From contig JAEWIY010000238.1 in NCBI GenBank assembly GCA_023386835.1, forward strand, positions 4,626 through 68,625: a DNA stretch of 64,000 bases, given 5' to 3'. The translations under genes and the position numbers were made by a program. Below are positions 36,501 to 44,782 of this stretch, in pieces. Under the pieces are notes generated by a model. It searched no databases. It was not told where the DNA came from and saw nothing but the letters and a program-made list of their open reading frames with translations. Every line of letters begins with the position of its first letter. The stretch's first letter is position 1. Source of the stretch: Verrucomicrobiota bacterium. Its GTDB lineage: Bacteria; Verrucomicrobiota; Verrucomicrobiia; Opitutales; Opitutaceae.

Positions 36501-36819
36501 GGTTGTGGGACAGCGGGGACGCTGACGGGCGGCCAACGCTGCGGTTCCGAAACGCTTTTGCAGGGCCGGTGCCAGTATGGCTCCCGAGGCGCTAAATCGC
36601 AACCCACAAACCACTAACGCGGATCAGAGAGCATGCTGGACTAAGAAATTTCGACAAATTGCAGGGGCTCGTTTCTGAACCATTTGCAAAATGCACTGTC
36701 GATAGTCTCCCCGCGTTCGGCCTCGTTCCCCGGCCCACCTTCTGGCGGTTGGTGAACCTGCGTTGGCGCCTACCTGTCGCGGATTGTGGCCCCAAGCTTC
36801 TTCCCTGTTTCAATTGTTT
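36501..36819. other. 319-base divergent intergenic region
   Basis: It separates the GT4 operon from the AlgB-like regulator. The part 36595-36700 is the least GC-rich, and it holds the dyad TGCAAAATGCA at 36685-36695, related to TGCAAAATG at 31919 and 31975. No convincing frame, terminator or RNA structure is seen. Confidence 0.4.
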
Positions 36820-38187
36820 ATGAGAATCCTGATCGTCGATGACCAGAAATCGGTCCGCCTGACCACTGCCCAAGCTGTACGTGCAGACGGGCACGAGGCG
36901 GATCACGTGGACAATGGTCCGGTGGCCCTGCTCAAGCTGCAGGAGGAGGTGTACGATCTGGTGCTGCTTGATCTTTTCCTCGGCGGCCATGATGGCCTCG
37001 AAATCCTTGATCGCATCGGCAAATCCCACCGCGACCTTCCAGTGGTGGTGATCACCGCGCACGCCTCGATCGAGACGGCGGTCGAAGCGATGCGTCGCGG
37101 AGCCTTGGATTATCTGGAGAAGCCGTTCACGCCTGACCACCTGCGCCAGGTGGTGGCCCGAGTGACGCGACTCCAGCGCATGCGTGCCCGGGTGCAGAAC
37201 CTCGAGCAGCAGGTCGCGCAGCAGGGGCCACCTGTCGATTTTGCCAGCGGCGACCCGGCGATGGCCGCCGCGGTCGACGTGGTGGAGCGCGCCGCGAACT
37301 CCGAAGTGTCCGTGCTCATTCTGGGCGAGAGCGGTACTGGCAAGAGCGCCTTGGCGCGTCACGTGCACGAGCACAGCCCGCGGGCGAACGAGCCGTTTGT
37401 CACGGTGAGTTGCCCAAGTCTGTCGAAGGAGCTCCTGGAAAGTGAGCTGTTCGGTCACGTTAAAGGCGCCTTCACCGGCGCGGTGCGGGACACGTGGGGC
37501 AAGGTTGACGCAGCCCGTGGCGGCACCCTGTTCCTCGACGAAATCGGCGAGCTACCGCTCGAGTTGCAACCGAAGCTGCTGCGTTTGTTGCAGGAGCGGC
37601 AGTTCGAACGTGTCGGTGAAACGAAGACGCGCACCGCGGATGTGCGTGTGGTCGCCGCGACCAACCGCGATCTGGCGGCCCAGGTGCGTGAAGGTCTTTT
37701 CCGCGAGGATCTGTTTTACCGTCTCAACGTGATCACGCTGACGATGCCGCCGTTGCGGGATCGACCGGCTGATCTGGAGCGGTTGGCGACGGAGTTTCTC
37801 CAGTTCTTTGCGCGGCAGGCGGGTCGGCCGGTGCGGGACTTTAGCCAGTCCGCCTGGCGCTGCCTGCGTGCGCACACCTGGCCTGGCAACATCCGGGAAT
37901 TGCGCAATGCGATCGAGCGTGCCGTCATCTTGGCGCGTGGTGAGGAGATCGAGCCGTCGGACCTGCCCGAAGCACTGCGGTCCGTTGATGCGCCGGGTGT
38001 CATGCTCGGCGGCCTCGTCTCGCTCGATGCGATCGAGCGGGCGCATGCTGAACGGGTGATCGCGCGCACTTCGACATTGGAGGAGGCGGCGCGGGTGCTC
38101 GGGATCGACTCGGCGACGCTTTATCGCAAACGCAAGCGCTGGGATGCCGCCGACCAGGCGGTCGCGGCACCGGTGGTTATTTCGTGA
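36820..38187 (+). CDS. NtrC-family (AlgB-like) sigma54-activating response regulator
   Basis: 455 residues from ATG 36820 (the frame extends to 36763). Receiver domain with D51 in LLDLFLGGHDG and K101 in EKPF. Central AAA+ domain: Walker A GESGTGKSA at 169-177, the sigma54-contact loop GAFTGA at 216-221, Walker B GGTLFLDEIGEL at 234-245, arginine finger region REDLFYRLNV. A C-terminal Fis-type helix-turn-helix (LEEAARVLGIDSATLYRKRKRW) binds enhancer DNA. Closest in layout to AlgB, as its partner gene resembles KinB. Coupled to the kinase by a GTGA overlap. Confidence 0.9.
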   Translation: MRILIVDDQKSVRLTTAQAVRADGHEADHVDNGPVALLKLQEEVYDLVLLDLFLGGHDGLEILDRIGKSHRDLPVVVITAHASIETAVEAMRRGALDYLEKPFTPDHLRQVVARVTRLQRMRARVQNLEQQVAQQGPPVDFASGDPAMAAAVDVVERAANSEVSVLILGESGTGKSALARHVHEHSPRANEPFVTVSCPSLSKELLESELFGHVKGAFTGAVRDTWGKVDAARGGTLFLDEIGELPLELQPKLLRLLQERQFERVGETKTRTADVRVVAATNRDLAAQVREGLFREDLFYRLNVITLTMPPLRDRPADLERLATEFLQFFARQAGRPVRDFSQSAWRCLRAHTWPGNIRELRNAIERAVILARGEEIEPSDLPEALRSVDAPGVMLGGLVSLDAIERAHAERVIARTSTLEEAARVLGIDSATLYRKRKRWDAADQAVAAPVVIS

Positions 38188-40034
38188 TCCGTTACAACTT
38201 CGCAGTCGGGCTGACGATCATCCTGCTCCTGTTGCTGCTCCTGAGCGGCTACACGGTGGTGCAGACACGTCACCACGCCGCGCAAATCGAGGCGCTGGTC
38301 TCGGACAGCTACGATAGCATCCGCGCGGCCCGCCACCTGCGAAGGGCGATGACGGATCTGAACATCGCGTACCTGGCGGTGCCGGATCGGCGCAGCCTGC
38401 CCGAGGACCGGGCGGAGTGGACGCTGGGCCGGTCGCGGATTGAGAAACAATTGGCGGTGATCGCCAGCCGCGCGCTGCAAGCCAATGAGCGGGAACTCGC
38501 GCAGACCCTGAAGGTACGGGTCAACCGGTACCTGCAGAGCTTCAATGAATACCTCTCCGTCAGCTGGAGGGATGGCGAGCGGGAGTTCGAGCGGTTGCGC
38601 AGCCAGACCTCGGCGCTCACCGGCGAGGTGGAGGCGATCATCGCGCAGGTGGTGGAGTTGAACGAGTCAGTGCTGTTCGGCCGGCGCGACACGGCCGCGC
38701 AGGATGCCCGGCGCACCGCGTGGGTTGTCCTCGGAATCGCCGTCGGGTCGTTGCTGGTGTATGGCTACACGTCCTACCGGCTCACGAAGGGGGTGCTGGA
38801 CCCGTTGCGGGAGTTCAAGGACGCGATCGTGCGGGTGCGTGAACGACGTTTTGATGAGCCGGTGCCGATGCCGCGGGGGCCGGAACTGGCGGAGATCGCG
38901 CGGGCGTTCAACGCGATGGCGGAGGAACTACGCGTGTATTTGCACGCCAGTGACGCCCGGTTGCTGGCGGCAACGCGGTTGTCCCAACAGTTGCTGGAGG
39001 CGCTGCCGTATCCAGTCTTTGTGGTCCGCGGTCACGGGGAGGTGGAGATGGCGAGCCCGCGGGCGCAAGCGCTGGCGGAGCAGCTGGGCGTGGACGGCCT
39101 GCCGGGGGCGGTGCGGGCCCGTTTCGAGAAGCTGGTGGCCGACGGCCGCGAAGAGGTGGCGACGGACATCCGGTCCGCCATTCACATCGAGCCGCGGGGC
39201 GGCGCAATGGAGGTGCTGCCGCAGGTTTTCCAGATCGAGCACGCGAAGGATCCGCGCGAGGCGTTGTGGGCCGTGCTGTTGATCGACGTGACGGATCTCC
39301 GCCGGATGGACCAGGCCAAGACCCGCGCCTTGTCGCTCCTCGGCCACGAGGTGAAAACGCCTGTATCCAGTATTCGGATGGCGCAAATGCTTCTGCTGGA
39401 AGAACAGGTGGGGCCGCTCAATCCGGACCAGCATGAACTCGTCGCAACGAGCCGCGAGGACTGTGAGCGCCTGCTCAACGTCCTGCAGTCCCTTTTGGAG
39501 CTGGCGCGGTTGGAGAGCGGCCGCGCCGAACTGCGTCCGGTGGCGGTGGCGGCGCGGGATCTCCTCGATGAGGTCACGTCATTGCACGCGGCGGACGCGG
39601 AACGGCAGGGCACGGAACTCGTTGTGGAAATCGACCCGGAGGCGCCCGCCGTGCAGGCGGATCCGCTGCGGATCGGCCGGGTGCTCGCGAATTTCACCAC
39701 CAATGCGCTCAAGTACGGTGATCCGGCGCGCCCGGTGCGGCTGCAGGCGCGACCGTTGGGCTCGGGACTGGTCCGTTTCAGCGTCATCAATGAGGGCCCG
39801 GGTCTGACCGAGGAACAGCAGTCGAAGGTGTTCGAGCCGTTTTACCGCCGACCTGGGGAAGTGGCGGAAGGCACCGGGCTCGGCCTCGCCCTGGCGAAGG
39901 AGATCGTGCAGGCGCATCGCGGACGGATTGGGGTGGCGAGTGAACCGGGCCGCTCGACGGAGTTCTATTGCGATCTTCCCGCGGCGGAAGCCGAACCGAT
40001 GATCGAGTCCGAGCACGAGATGGCGAAAACGTGA
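38184..40034 (+). CDS. KinB-like membrane sensor histidine kinase
   Basis: 616 residues from GTG 38184, which overlaps the regulator's stop codon (GTGA). Two transmembrane helices (7-25 and about 178-198) flank a periplasmic helical sensor of about 150 residues, as in KinB. A HAMP domain (about 199-252), a PAS-like region (265-375), HisKA with H388 in SLLGHEVKTPVSS, and HATPase_c (NALKYG, EGTGLGLALAKEI) follow. The box is HEVKTP instead of HELRTP, still canonical. It ends in a GTGA overlap with the next regulator gene, so the three proteins are made from one transcript in fixed ratio. Confidence 0.9.
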   Translation: MIRYNFAVGLTIILLLLLLLSGYTVVQTRHHAAQIEALVSDSYDSIRAARHLRRAMTDLNIAYLAVPDRRSLPEDRAEWTLGRSRIEKQLAVIASRALQANERELAQTLKVRVNRYLQSFNEYLSVSWRDGEREFERLRSQTSALTGEVEAIIAQVVELNESVLFGRRDTAAQDARRTAWVVLGIAVGSLLVYGYTSYRLTKGVLDPLREFKDAIVRVRERRFDEPVPMPRGPELAEIARAFNAMAEELRVYLHASDARLLAATRLSQQLLEALPYPVFVVRGHGEVEMASPRAQALAEQLGVDGLPGAVRARFEKLVADGREEVATDIRSAIHIEPRGGAMEVLPQVFQIEHAKDPREALWAVLLIDVTDLRRMDQAKTRALSLLGHEVKTPVSSIRMAQMLLLEEQVGPLNPDQHELVATSREDCERLLNVLQSLLELARLESGRAELRPVAVAARDLLDEVTSLHAADAERQGTELVVEIDPEAPAVQADPLRIGRVLANFTTNALKYGDPARPVRLQARPLGSGLVRFSVINEGPGLTEEQQSKVFEPFYRRPGEVAEGTGLGLALAKEIVQAHRGRIGVASEPGRSTEFYCDLPAAEAEPMIESEHEMAKT

Positions 40035-40726
40035 TTAGCGCGGCTTCCAGGCACACAGGTGGGCATGTGCTGGTCGTTGATGACGAGCGTAGCATGCTTT
40101 TGGCCATGACGCTGTCGCTGCGGACCGACGGCTGGAACGTCGTCGGAGCGACGCACGCCGCGGAGGCCGATGACCGGTTCAACGATGGTCACTTCGACCT
40201 CGTCGTATTGGATTACATGCTACCGGAGACGGATGGGCTGGCGCTGGCTCAAGCTTGGCGTCGCGCCGGTTCGTTCACCCCGATCCTGCTGGTAAGCGCC
40301 CAAACCGATGGGCCGGTGGTCTGGCGTGCGCTCAAGCTCGGGATCATCGACATGATTTCAAAACCGATGGATCCGGCCCAACTCCGCCGACGGGCCCGGG
40401 CGATGGCGGAGCGGCCGCAACAGGCGCTAAATGGCGACGCGAACGCGCGACTGGTGGCGGGGTTCCGTTGGCTGCAGGCACAACAGCCAATGCAGGCTCT
40501 GGAGGCGTGGCGCGACTTCAGCGTGCCGGAGCATCCCCGTTCGTTTGCGTTGCTGCACGCGTTCGCACGCCAACTGGCGCGTGATCCCGGTGCCGCTGCC
40601 GCCTTGGCGGCCGTGGGTTGGCCTGCCTCGTGGCACCTTTCGGGGGGGCCGGATATTTTTGTCGAGTACTGCCGGAGGACCGACGAACTCTTGTCCTCGG
40701 CGGGTGAGTCAGCGCGCCTGCGATAA
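40031..40726 (+). CDS. Response regulator with unknown helical C-terminal domain
   Basis: 231 residues from GTG 40031, overlapping the kinase stop (GTGA). Receiver domain at 12-125: HVLVVDDERS, D61 in VVLDYMLPETDG, VSAQTDG for the conserved S/T region, and SKPMDPAQL with the conserved Lys. The C-terminal 100 residues (ARLVAGFRWLQAQQPMQALEAWRDF ... FALLHAFARQLARDPGAAAALAAVGWP) are helical and look like a TPR-type or docking unit, not a DNA-binding or enzymatic domain. It may bind a partner protein or act as a phosphate sink for the kinase. Confidence 0.8.
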   Translation: MISAASRHTGGHVLVVDDERSMLLAMTLSLRTDGWNVVGATHAAEADDRFNDGHFDLVVLDYMLPETDGLALAQAWRRAGSFTPILLVSAQTDGPVVWRALKLGIIDMISKPMDPAQLRRRARAMAERPQQALNGDANARLVAGFRWLQAQQPMQALEAWRDFSVPEHPRSFALLHAFARQLARDPGAAAALAAVGWPASWHLSGGPDIFVEYCRRTDELLSSAGESARLR

Positions 40727-40881
40727 CAAAGTGATCGCCAGCTCAAGCGCTTGCGCCCTCATCGGACGAAAAAAACGGCGGCAGGTTTGATGGTCGCCGG
40801 TGTTAGCTGGACATGGGCTGGAGCCCTTCCCGCATCCGGGGCGAGACCAAACGTGCCGCCGAAAAGTTTTCTAAGGGACCT

Positions 40882-41223
40882 TCAACGACGCCGACCGCCG
40901 ATCATCAGGCCGAGCGCTGCGCCGATGAGCGCAGCCACGCCGAGGGCCTGGTAGGGATGCATTCGCACGTAGTCGTCAGCCCGATACAGCTCCGAACGGG
41001 CTCGATCCTGAAATTCCGGCAAACGGCGCCGGGCTTGTTCCAAAGTTGAGCGCATGCGGGCCATCGGACCGCGGCCCTCACCCGGTCCCTCCATCCCGGC
41101 AAACGCATCGCCGGAGTCAGCCGGAGGGGTGGAGGTGTAACTTGGGTCGAGCCCCGCGTCCACCGGGCTGGGCGGATTGTTCTGCCTGAGTTGATCAGAG
41201 GGATAGGAAGGGAGAGAGCTCAT
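40882..41223 (-). CDS. DUF883 (ElaB/YqjD)-like membrane-anchored protein
   Basis: 113 residues from ATG 41223. A Ser/Pro-rich N-terminal half, then a helix MRSTLEQARRRLPEFQDRAR, then YVRMHPYQALGVAALIGAALGLMIGGRRR-type C terminus (HPYQALGVAALIGAALG is the family tail-anchor helix ending in RRR). ElaB/YqjD proteins tether to the inner membrane and, in E. coli, bind stationary-phase ribosomes. Last gene of the four-gene stress operon, 20 bases after the DUF3185 gene. Confidence 0.75.
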   Translation of the reverse strand: MSSLPSYPSDQLRQNNPPSPVDAGLDPSYTSTPPADSGDAFAGMEGPGEGRGPMARMRSTLEQARRRLPEFQDRARSELYRADDYVRMHPYQALGVAALIGAALGLMIGGRRR

Positions 41224-41243
41224 GGTCGGGAGGAGGAACGAGG

Positions 41244-41444
41244 TTAAACGCGACGCCGGAAAAGACCGACGGCGCCAATGATGGCCGCGGCGGCCCCGCC
41301 AACGATTAGCCACATGGAGCGGTCGGTCGGCGTGCCGGAAACGGCTTCGGAAACTTCGGAGCTGAACGAGTCGGCGGCGTTGAGGCCCATGATAAGGAGG
41401 ATGATGCCGACGACGAGGAGCGCGATGCTGATGGCGCGATTCAT
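41244..41444 (-). CDS. DUF3185-family small membrane protein
   Basis: 66 residues: MNRAISIALLVVGIILLIMG, a short polar loop with SGTPTDRSMW, then helix LIVGGAAAAIIGAVGLFRRR. This is the DUF3185 pattern (two helices, G-T/S-P-T-D before the second helix). Mechanism unknown; such genes commonly neighbour other stress-membrane genes, as here. 36 bases after the DUF5670 gene. Confidence 0.8.
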   Translation of the reverse strand: MNRAISIALLVVGIILLIMGLNAADSFSSEVSEAVSGTPTDRSMWLIVGGAAAAIIGAVGLFRRRV

Positions 41445-41480
41445 GATGATGTGGATGAGGTTTTGGGGTTTTTGATGGCC

Positions 41481-41690
41481 TCAGGAATCGCCCCGCGGTG
41501 AGCGGTTGTTCCAGAGGCTGAAAACGAGGACGCCGAAGGCGATAAGGAGAAGAAGATGGAGCCGAACCTCAGAGGCATCGAAGGCTACCAAACCGACGAG
41601 CCACACCACCAAGAGAGTGATCGCGATGAACTCGGCCCAACTGGGAAACCCGGGAGGGGGCGGTCGGCGCGGGTTCAGGCGCGGTGCCAT
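41481..41690 (-). CDS. Lmo0937/DUF5670-like small membrane protein
   Basis: 69 residues from ATG 41690 (a longer frame begins at 41714). A Pro/Arg-rich N terminus precedes two helices (FIAITLLVVWLVGLVAF and LHLLLLIAFGVLVFSLW) and ends NNRSPRGDS. The pair of short helices separated by about ten residues matches the lmo0937/DUF5670 family. Its first 16 bases overlap the end of the upstream gene at 41675, so it is translationally coupled. Confidence 0.65.
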   Translation of the reverse strand: MAPRLNPRRPPPPGFPSWAEFIAITLLVVWLVGLVAFDASEVRLHLLLLIAFGVLVFSLWNNRSPRGDS

Positions 41691-41923
41691 GACTGAAGGG
41701 CCGTGGTCAACCACGCCCGCACGGTCCGCCGCGAGCGGCCGGTCCGCCGCGCGATCAATCCCGCCAGGGTGTCCGGCTCGTTTTGGTAGCGTGCGAGGTC
41801 TTCGGAACTGACGCCGCCATAGACGTTCAGCATCAGATGGTCCTGCAAGCGGCGCAGGCTGGAGCCGATGACCTTGGAACGACTGCGGGTGGCGGAGGGG
41901 AACGTGGTGATCGGGAGGTTCAT
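41675..41923 (-). CDS. Small putative HTH protein, first gene of stress operon
   Basis: 82 residues, no signal peptide. The C-terminal half (LAGLIARRTGRSRRTVRAWLTTALQSW) has the length and spacing of a helix-turn-helix; the N-terminal half is basic (SATRSRSKVIGSSLRRLQDHL). It could be a small DNA-binding regulator or an RNA-linked protein. Overlaps the DUF5670 start by 16 bases. The -24/-12 element lies 57-74 bases upstream. Confidence 0.6.
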   Translation of the reverse strand: MNLPITTFPSATRSRSKVIGSSLRRLQDHLMLNVYGGVSSEDLARYQNEPDTLAGLIARRTGRSRRTVRAWLTTALQSWHRA

Positions 41924-41979
41924 GGAGGGCGAGGTTGGGGGATTAAAAGGACGGCAGAGCCGTTGTGTGTCCTTTCCTT

Positions 41980-41997
41980 TGGCACTCTCCGTGCCAG
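41980..41997 (-). promoter_or_regulatory. Sigma54-type -24/-12 element for the four-gene stress operon
   Basis: Minus strand TGGCACGGAGAGTGCCA with GG at 41995-41994, ten bases, GC at 41983-41982; TGGCACG is a full match to the -24 consensus. The site is also a perfect dyad (TGGCAC-N5-GTGCCA), so an operator reading is possible. The predicted leader (41970 to 41924) can pair AAAGGAC with GTCCTTT around an inner GGC-TCT-GCC hairpin. Confidence 0.5.
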
Positions 41998-42258
41998 CGT
42001 CGTCCTTGTAAAACGTAAATACCTAATCGATAATTGATTAACGTGTGTGCGAGCCGCCGGTGCAGTGCGCGTTTCGTGCGGTTTGCAATCCTCGTTTTTG
42101 AAGGTCCGCGCAAAAGGCGGCGCTGGTGCGACCTGCGCTAGATCACAGCCGAGTCGCTCGTCGCGCCTGCGCGGTGCGTGAGGTTGCGGCGCGCGAGTTG
42201 CGAACTGCCACGAACTTCGTCTACGGCGCCGTCCTGTCGCTGTGTTGGGGCGCGCGAC
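41998..42258. other. Intergenic region between stress operon and pyruvate kinase
   Basis: The part 42005-42050 is AT-rich (aaatacctaatcgataatt), and the rest is GC-rich with no credible frame. It receives the 3' end of the pyruvate kinase gene; I see no clear terminator for it. Confidence 0.35.
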
Positions 42259-43692
42259 TCAGCGCACCGTGCGCAACTGTACGCTGTCGACGAGCCGATC
42301 CTCCGACAACAGGTCGGTCACTACGATCACCTTGTCACCCGCGCGCAGGTGCCCCTCGCGTGTGAGCAATCGCAGCGCATTGGCGACGGTCTCGTTGGGA
42401 TCTGAGGTGAGCGGCATCAGGATCGGTTCAACCGCCCGCAGGAGCCGCATCTGACGGAACGTCTCAATCGAGTTGGTGACGGCAAAAATGGGCGCACAGC
42501 CGGGACGGAGTGATGCGAGACCGGCCGCCATGAAACCTTGTCGCGTGAACGTAAGCAGACAGCTGTCGGAGATCTCGTTCGCGAGGACGACCGCCGATTG
42601 CAGAAGTCTGATTTTATCGCCGCGTAGATGTGCCGGCTCCCTGAACTCCAACTCGCCCTCGAGCTCGTTGCGGCGCGCGATCTTTTCGAGAATGCGCAGG
42701 CACTCGAGCGGGTACTGACCGATGGTCGTTTCGCCCGAGAGCATGACGCAGTCGGCCTTCTCGAAAACCGCATTGGCGACGTCGGTGATCTCCGCGCGCG
42801 TCGGCATCGGCGAGTTGATCATCGATTCGAGCATGTGCGTGGCGATGATCACCGCGCGTCCATGATCAAAACAGGAGCGGACCGCCCGGCGCTGGATGAT
42901 CGGCAGCTCCTCGAACGGGCATTCGATGCCCAAGTCACCACGCGCAACCATCAAGGCGTCGCAGGCCACGACGATCTCATCCAGATTCTCGATCGCGGAT
43001 TGGTCTTCGATCTTCGCAATGATCTTCGCCCGTGAGTTGTGGCTGCGCAAAAACTCGCGCAGCTGCTCAACGTCGCGACCTTCGCGCACGAACGAGAGCG
43101 CGAGATAATCGATGCCTTCTTCGAGCCCGACGAGTGTATCCGCGCGATCCTTCTCGGTGAAGGAGGGCAGGTTGATCTTCACCCCCGGCAAGTTGATGTG
43201 CCGGCGCGACGTGAGCTGGCCGGCGATGAGCACCTTGCACCGGATCCGACGCGCCTTCTTTTCAAGGACCTCGAAGCGCATCAGGCCGTTGTCGACCAGC
43301 ACGATGTCGCCGACGTGAATGTCGTTGATGAGATCCTCGTAGTTGACGTTCACGGACCGGATCTCCTCGTGTTCGCCCTCACCCCCGGGCTTCACGGTGA
43401 AATCGAAGATCTCGCCCTCCTTCAGCTCGATCGGGGCCTCGACGTCGCCGGTCCGGATTTCCGGTCCCTTGATGTCCATCATGATGGCGATCTCGCGACC
43501 GACGCGCTGCGAGATGGCGCGGATGCGACGAATCACCATGCGCGTCCAGTCGTGCTTCGCGTGCGCCATGTTCAAGCGCGCGACGTCAGCTCCGGCGCGG
43601 ATGAGTTTCTCCAGCATCGCCTCGCTCTCCGTGGCGGGCCCGAGCGTGAAAATGATCTTCGTCCGTCGGAAGTCAGCGAATCGCGGCGTCAT
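42259..43692 (-). CDS. pyk: Pyruvate kinase, with altered potassium-site residues
   Basis: 477 residues. Converts phosphoenolpyruvate and ADP to pyruvate and ATP in glycolysis. Visible: TKIIFTLGPA, DIKGPEIRTG, the B domain insert (about 85-180), IIAKIEDQ with the catalytic Lys, MVARGDLG, ATHMLESM, and the C-terminal domain. The usual R-x-NFSHG is ARLNMAHAKH and DTKGPE is DIKGPE, so two of the four K+ ligands (Ser, Thr) are Ala43 and Ile74; Asn41 and Asp73 stay. SGETTIGQYP replaces SGETAKG-YP. It may be K+-independent or a divergent paralogue. 67 bases separate it from the hydrolase gene upstream. Confidence 0.9.
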   Translation of the reverse strand: MTPRFADFRRTKIIFTLGPATESEAMLEKLIRAGADVARLNMAHAKHDWTRMVIRRIRAISQRVGREIAIMMDIKGPEIRTGDVEAPIELKEGEIFDFTVKPGGEGEHEEIRSVNVNYEDLINDIHVGDIVLVDNGLMRFEVLEKKARRIRCKVLIAGQLTSRRHINLPGVKINLPSFTEKDRADTLVGLEEGIDYLALSFVREGRDVEQLREFLRSHNSRAKIIAKIEDQSAIENLDEIVVACDALMVARGDLGIECPFEELPIIQRRAVRSCFDHGRAVIIATHMLESMINSPMPTRAEITDVANAVFEKADCVMLSGETTIGQYPLECLRILEKIARRNELEGELEFREPAHLRGDKIRLLQSAVVLANEISDSCLLTFTRQGFMAAGLASLRPGCAPIFAVTNSIETFRQMRLLRAVEPILMPLTSDPNETVANALRLLTREGHLRAGDKVIVVTDLLSEDRLVDSVQLRTVR

Positions 43693-43759
43693 GCGCGGCG
43701 AACACTGCGCAAGTGAAGGGGGCGTCGCAACCCTGCGCCGCGCCCGAAACGTTCATACG

Positions 43760-44599
43760 TTAGGCCAGCGGCAGCAGCCCGCTTTCGTTGCCTTGTTCCT
43801 GCGCGAGGTCGTAGAACGGCGTCCCCCCGCCGGGCGCGACGATGGAAAAACGGCAACCGAGCCGGGCGCGCACCGTTTCCATGCAGGCCTCCACCGCGGC
43901 AAGGCTGTTGCAGTCGCGGCTGAGGTGCGTGAGGAAGATGTGCCTCCAGCGCGGGCTCGCCACACTGAGGAGGAGTTCGCAGACCGCTTCGTTGGACAGA
44001 TGGCCGTGGCGTCCGCCGATCCGCTGTTTGGTGGGCCAGGGCCGCCGAATATCGGCCTGCAGGAGCCGTGGGCAGTGGTTGGATTCAATCACGACCACGT
44101 CCACGTGCCGCAGCCGCTCGTGGATGTGCAGCGGCGCATGCCCGAGGTCGGTCAACCACGCAACCGCGCGGCGCGGCGTGAAAAGGTCGTCCTCCTGCCC
44201 GGACGCAAAGGTGAAGCCCACGGGTTCCTGGGCGTCGTGCGGGACCGCAAAACTGTCCACCTCGAGGTCGCGAAAACGGAAACGCGCACCCGTCTCAAAG
44301 ATCTGCCAGGCCGGACGGTGATCCAGGCGCGATTGCACCGCGCGCGCGGTGGCGGCGTTCGCGAAGACTTGGATGGAGGGATGCTTCTTCAGCGCGTCAA
44401 TTCCCGCGCTGTGGTCGCCATGCTCGTGCGTCAGGAAGATGGCGTCGATCTGCTCGAGGCATGTGCCGGCGTCGTGCAGGAGTTGCTTCAGTTTCCGACC
44501 GGAAAAACCGGCATCCACGAGCACGCGGGCGCCTCCTGTCTGGAGGAGGGCGGAATTGCCCGAACTACCGCTGCCGAGGATGCTGAACCGGATCGCCAC
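43760..44599 (-). CDS. Metallo-beta-lactamase-fold hydrolase, YycJ/WalJ-like
   Basis: 279 residues, cytosolic. It starts RFSILGSGSSGNSALLQ, the YycJ signature, then the zinc motif LTHEHGDHSAGID (H-x-H-x-D-H), a further ligand in LTDLGHAP, and the late FLTHLSRDCNS with ESNHCPRLL. The length and order are those of the YycJ/WalJ branch of phosphodiesterase-type MBL enzymes, thought to act on DNA or nucleotides. It is upstream of and co-directional with pyruvate kinase and divergent from the pterin operon. Confidence 0.85.
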   Translation of the reverse strand: MAIRFSILGSGSSGNSALLQTGGARVLVDAGFSGRKLKQLLHDAGTCLEQIDAIFLTHEHGDHSAGIDALKKHPSIQVFANAATARAVQSRLDHRPAWQIFETGARFRFRDLEVDSFAVPHDAQEPVGFTFASGQEDDLFTPRRAVAWLTDLGHAPLHIHERLRHVDVVVIESNHCPRLLQADIRRPWPTKQRIGGRHGHLSNEAVCELLLSVASPRWRHIFLTHLSRDCNSLAAVEACMETVRARLGCRFSIVAPGGGTPFYDLAQEQGNESGLLPLA

Positions 44600-44709
44600 A
44601 GCGCCGCATGAAGCGATGCGCGACTGGGCGCCGCAAGGGGTTTTTGCCCGGTTTTCCTAAGTGCCGTTCACGCCGGGAAGAAAAGCGGCTTTGGCGGGTT
44701 TGTTCTAGG

Positions 44710-44732
44710 GCTCAACAGCGCGGCTGTTGAGC
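44710..44732. promoter_or_regulatory. Perfect dyad before the pterin operon
   Basis: GCTCAACAGC (44710-44719), loop GCG, GCTGTTGAGC (44723-44732). Perfect 10-bp arms, 50 bases before the PTPS start. No T-run follows on either strand, so it is more like an operator or RNA hairpin than a terminator. Confidence 0.45.
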
Positions 44733-44782
44733 GTGGCCGAATCGTTGACCGGCCCGGTCTTCCGTCCAAGGTGCTGCTCTCC

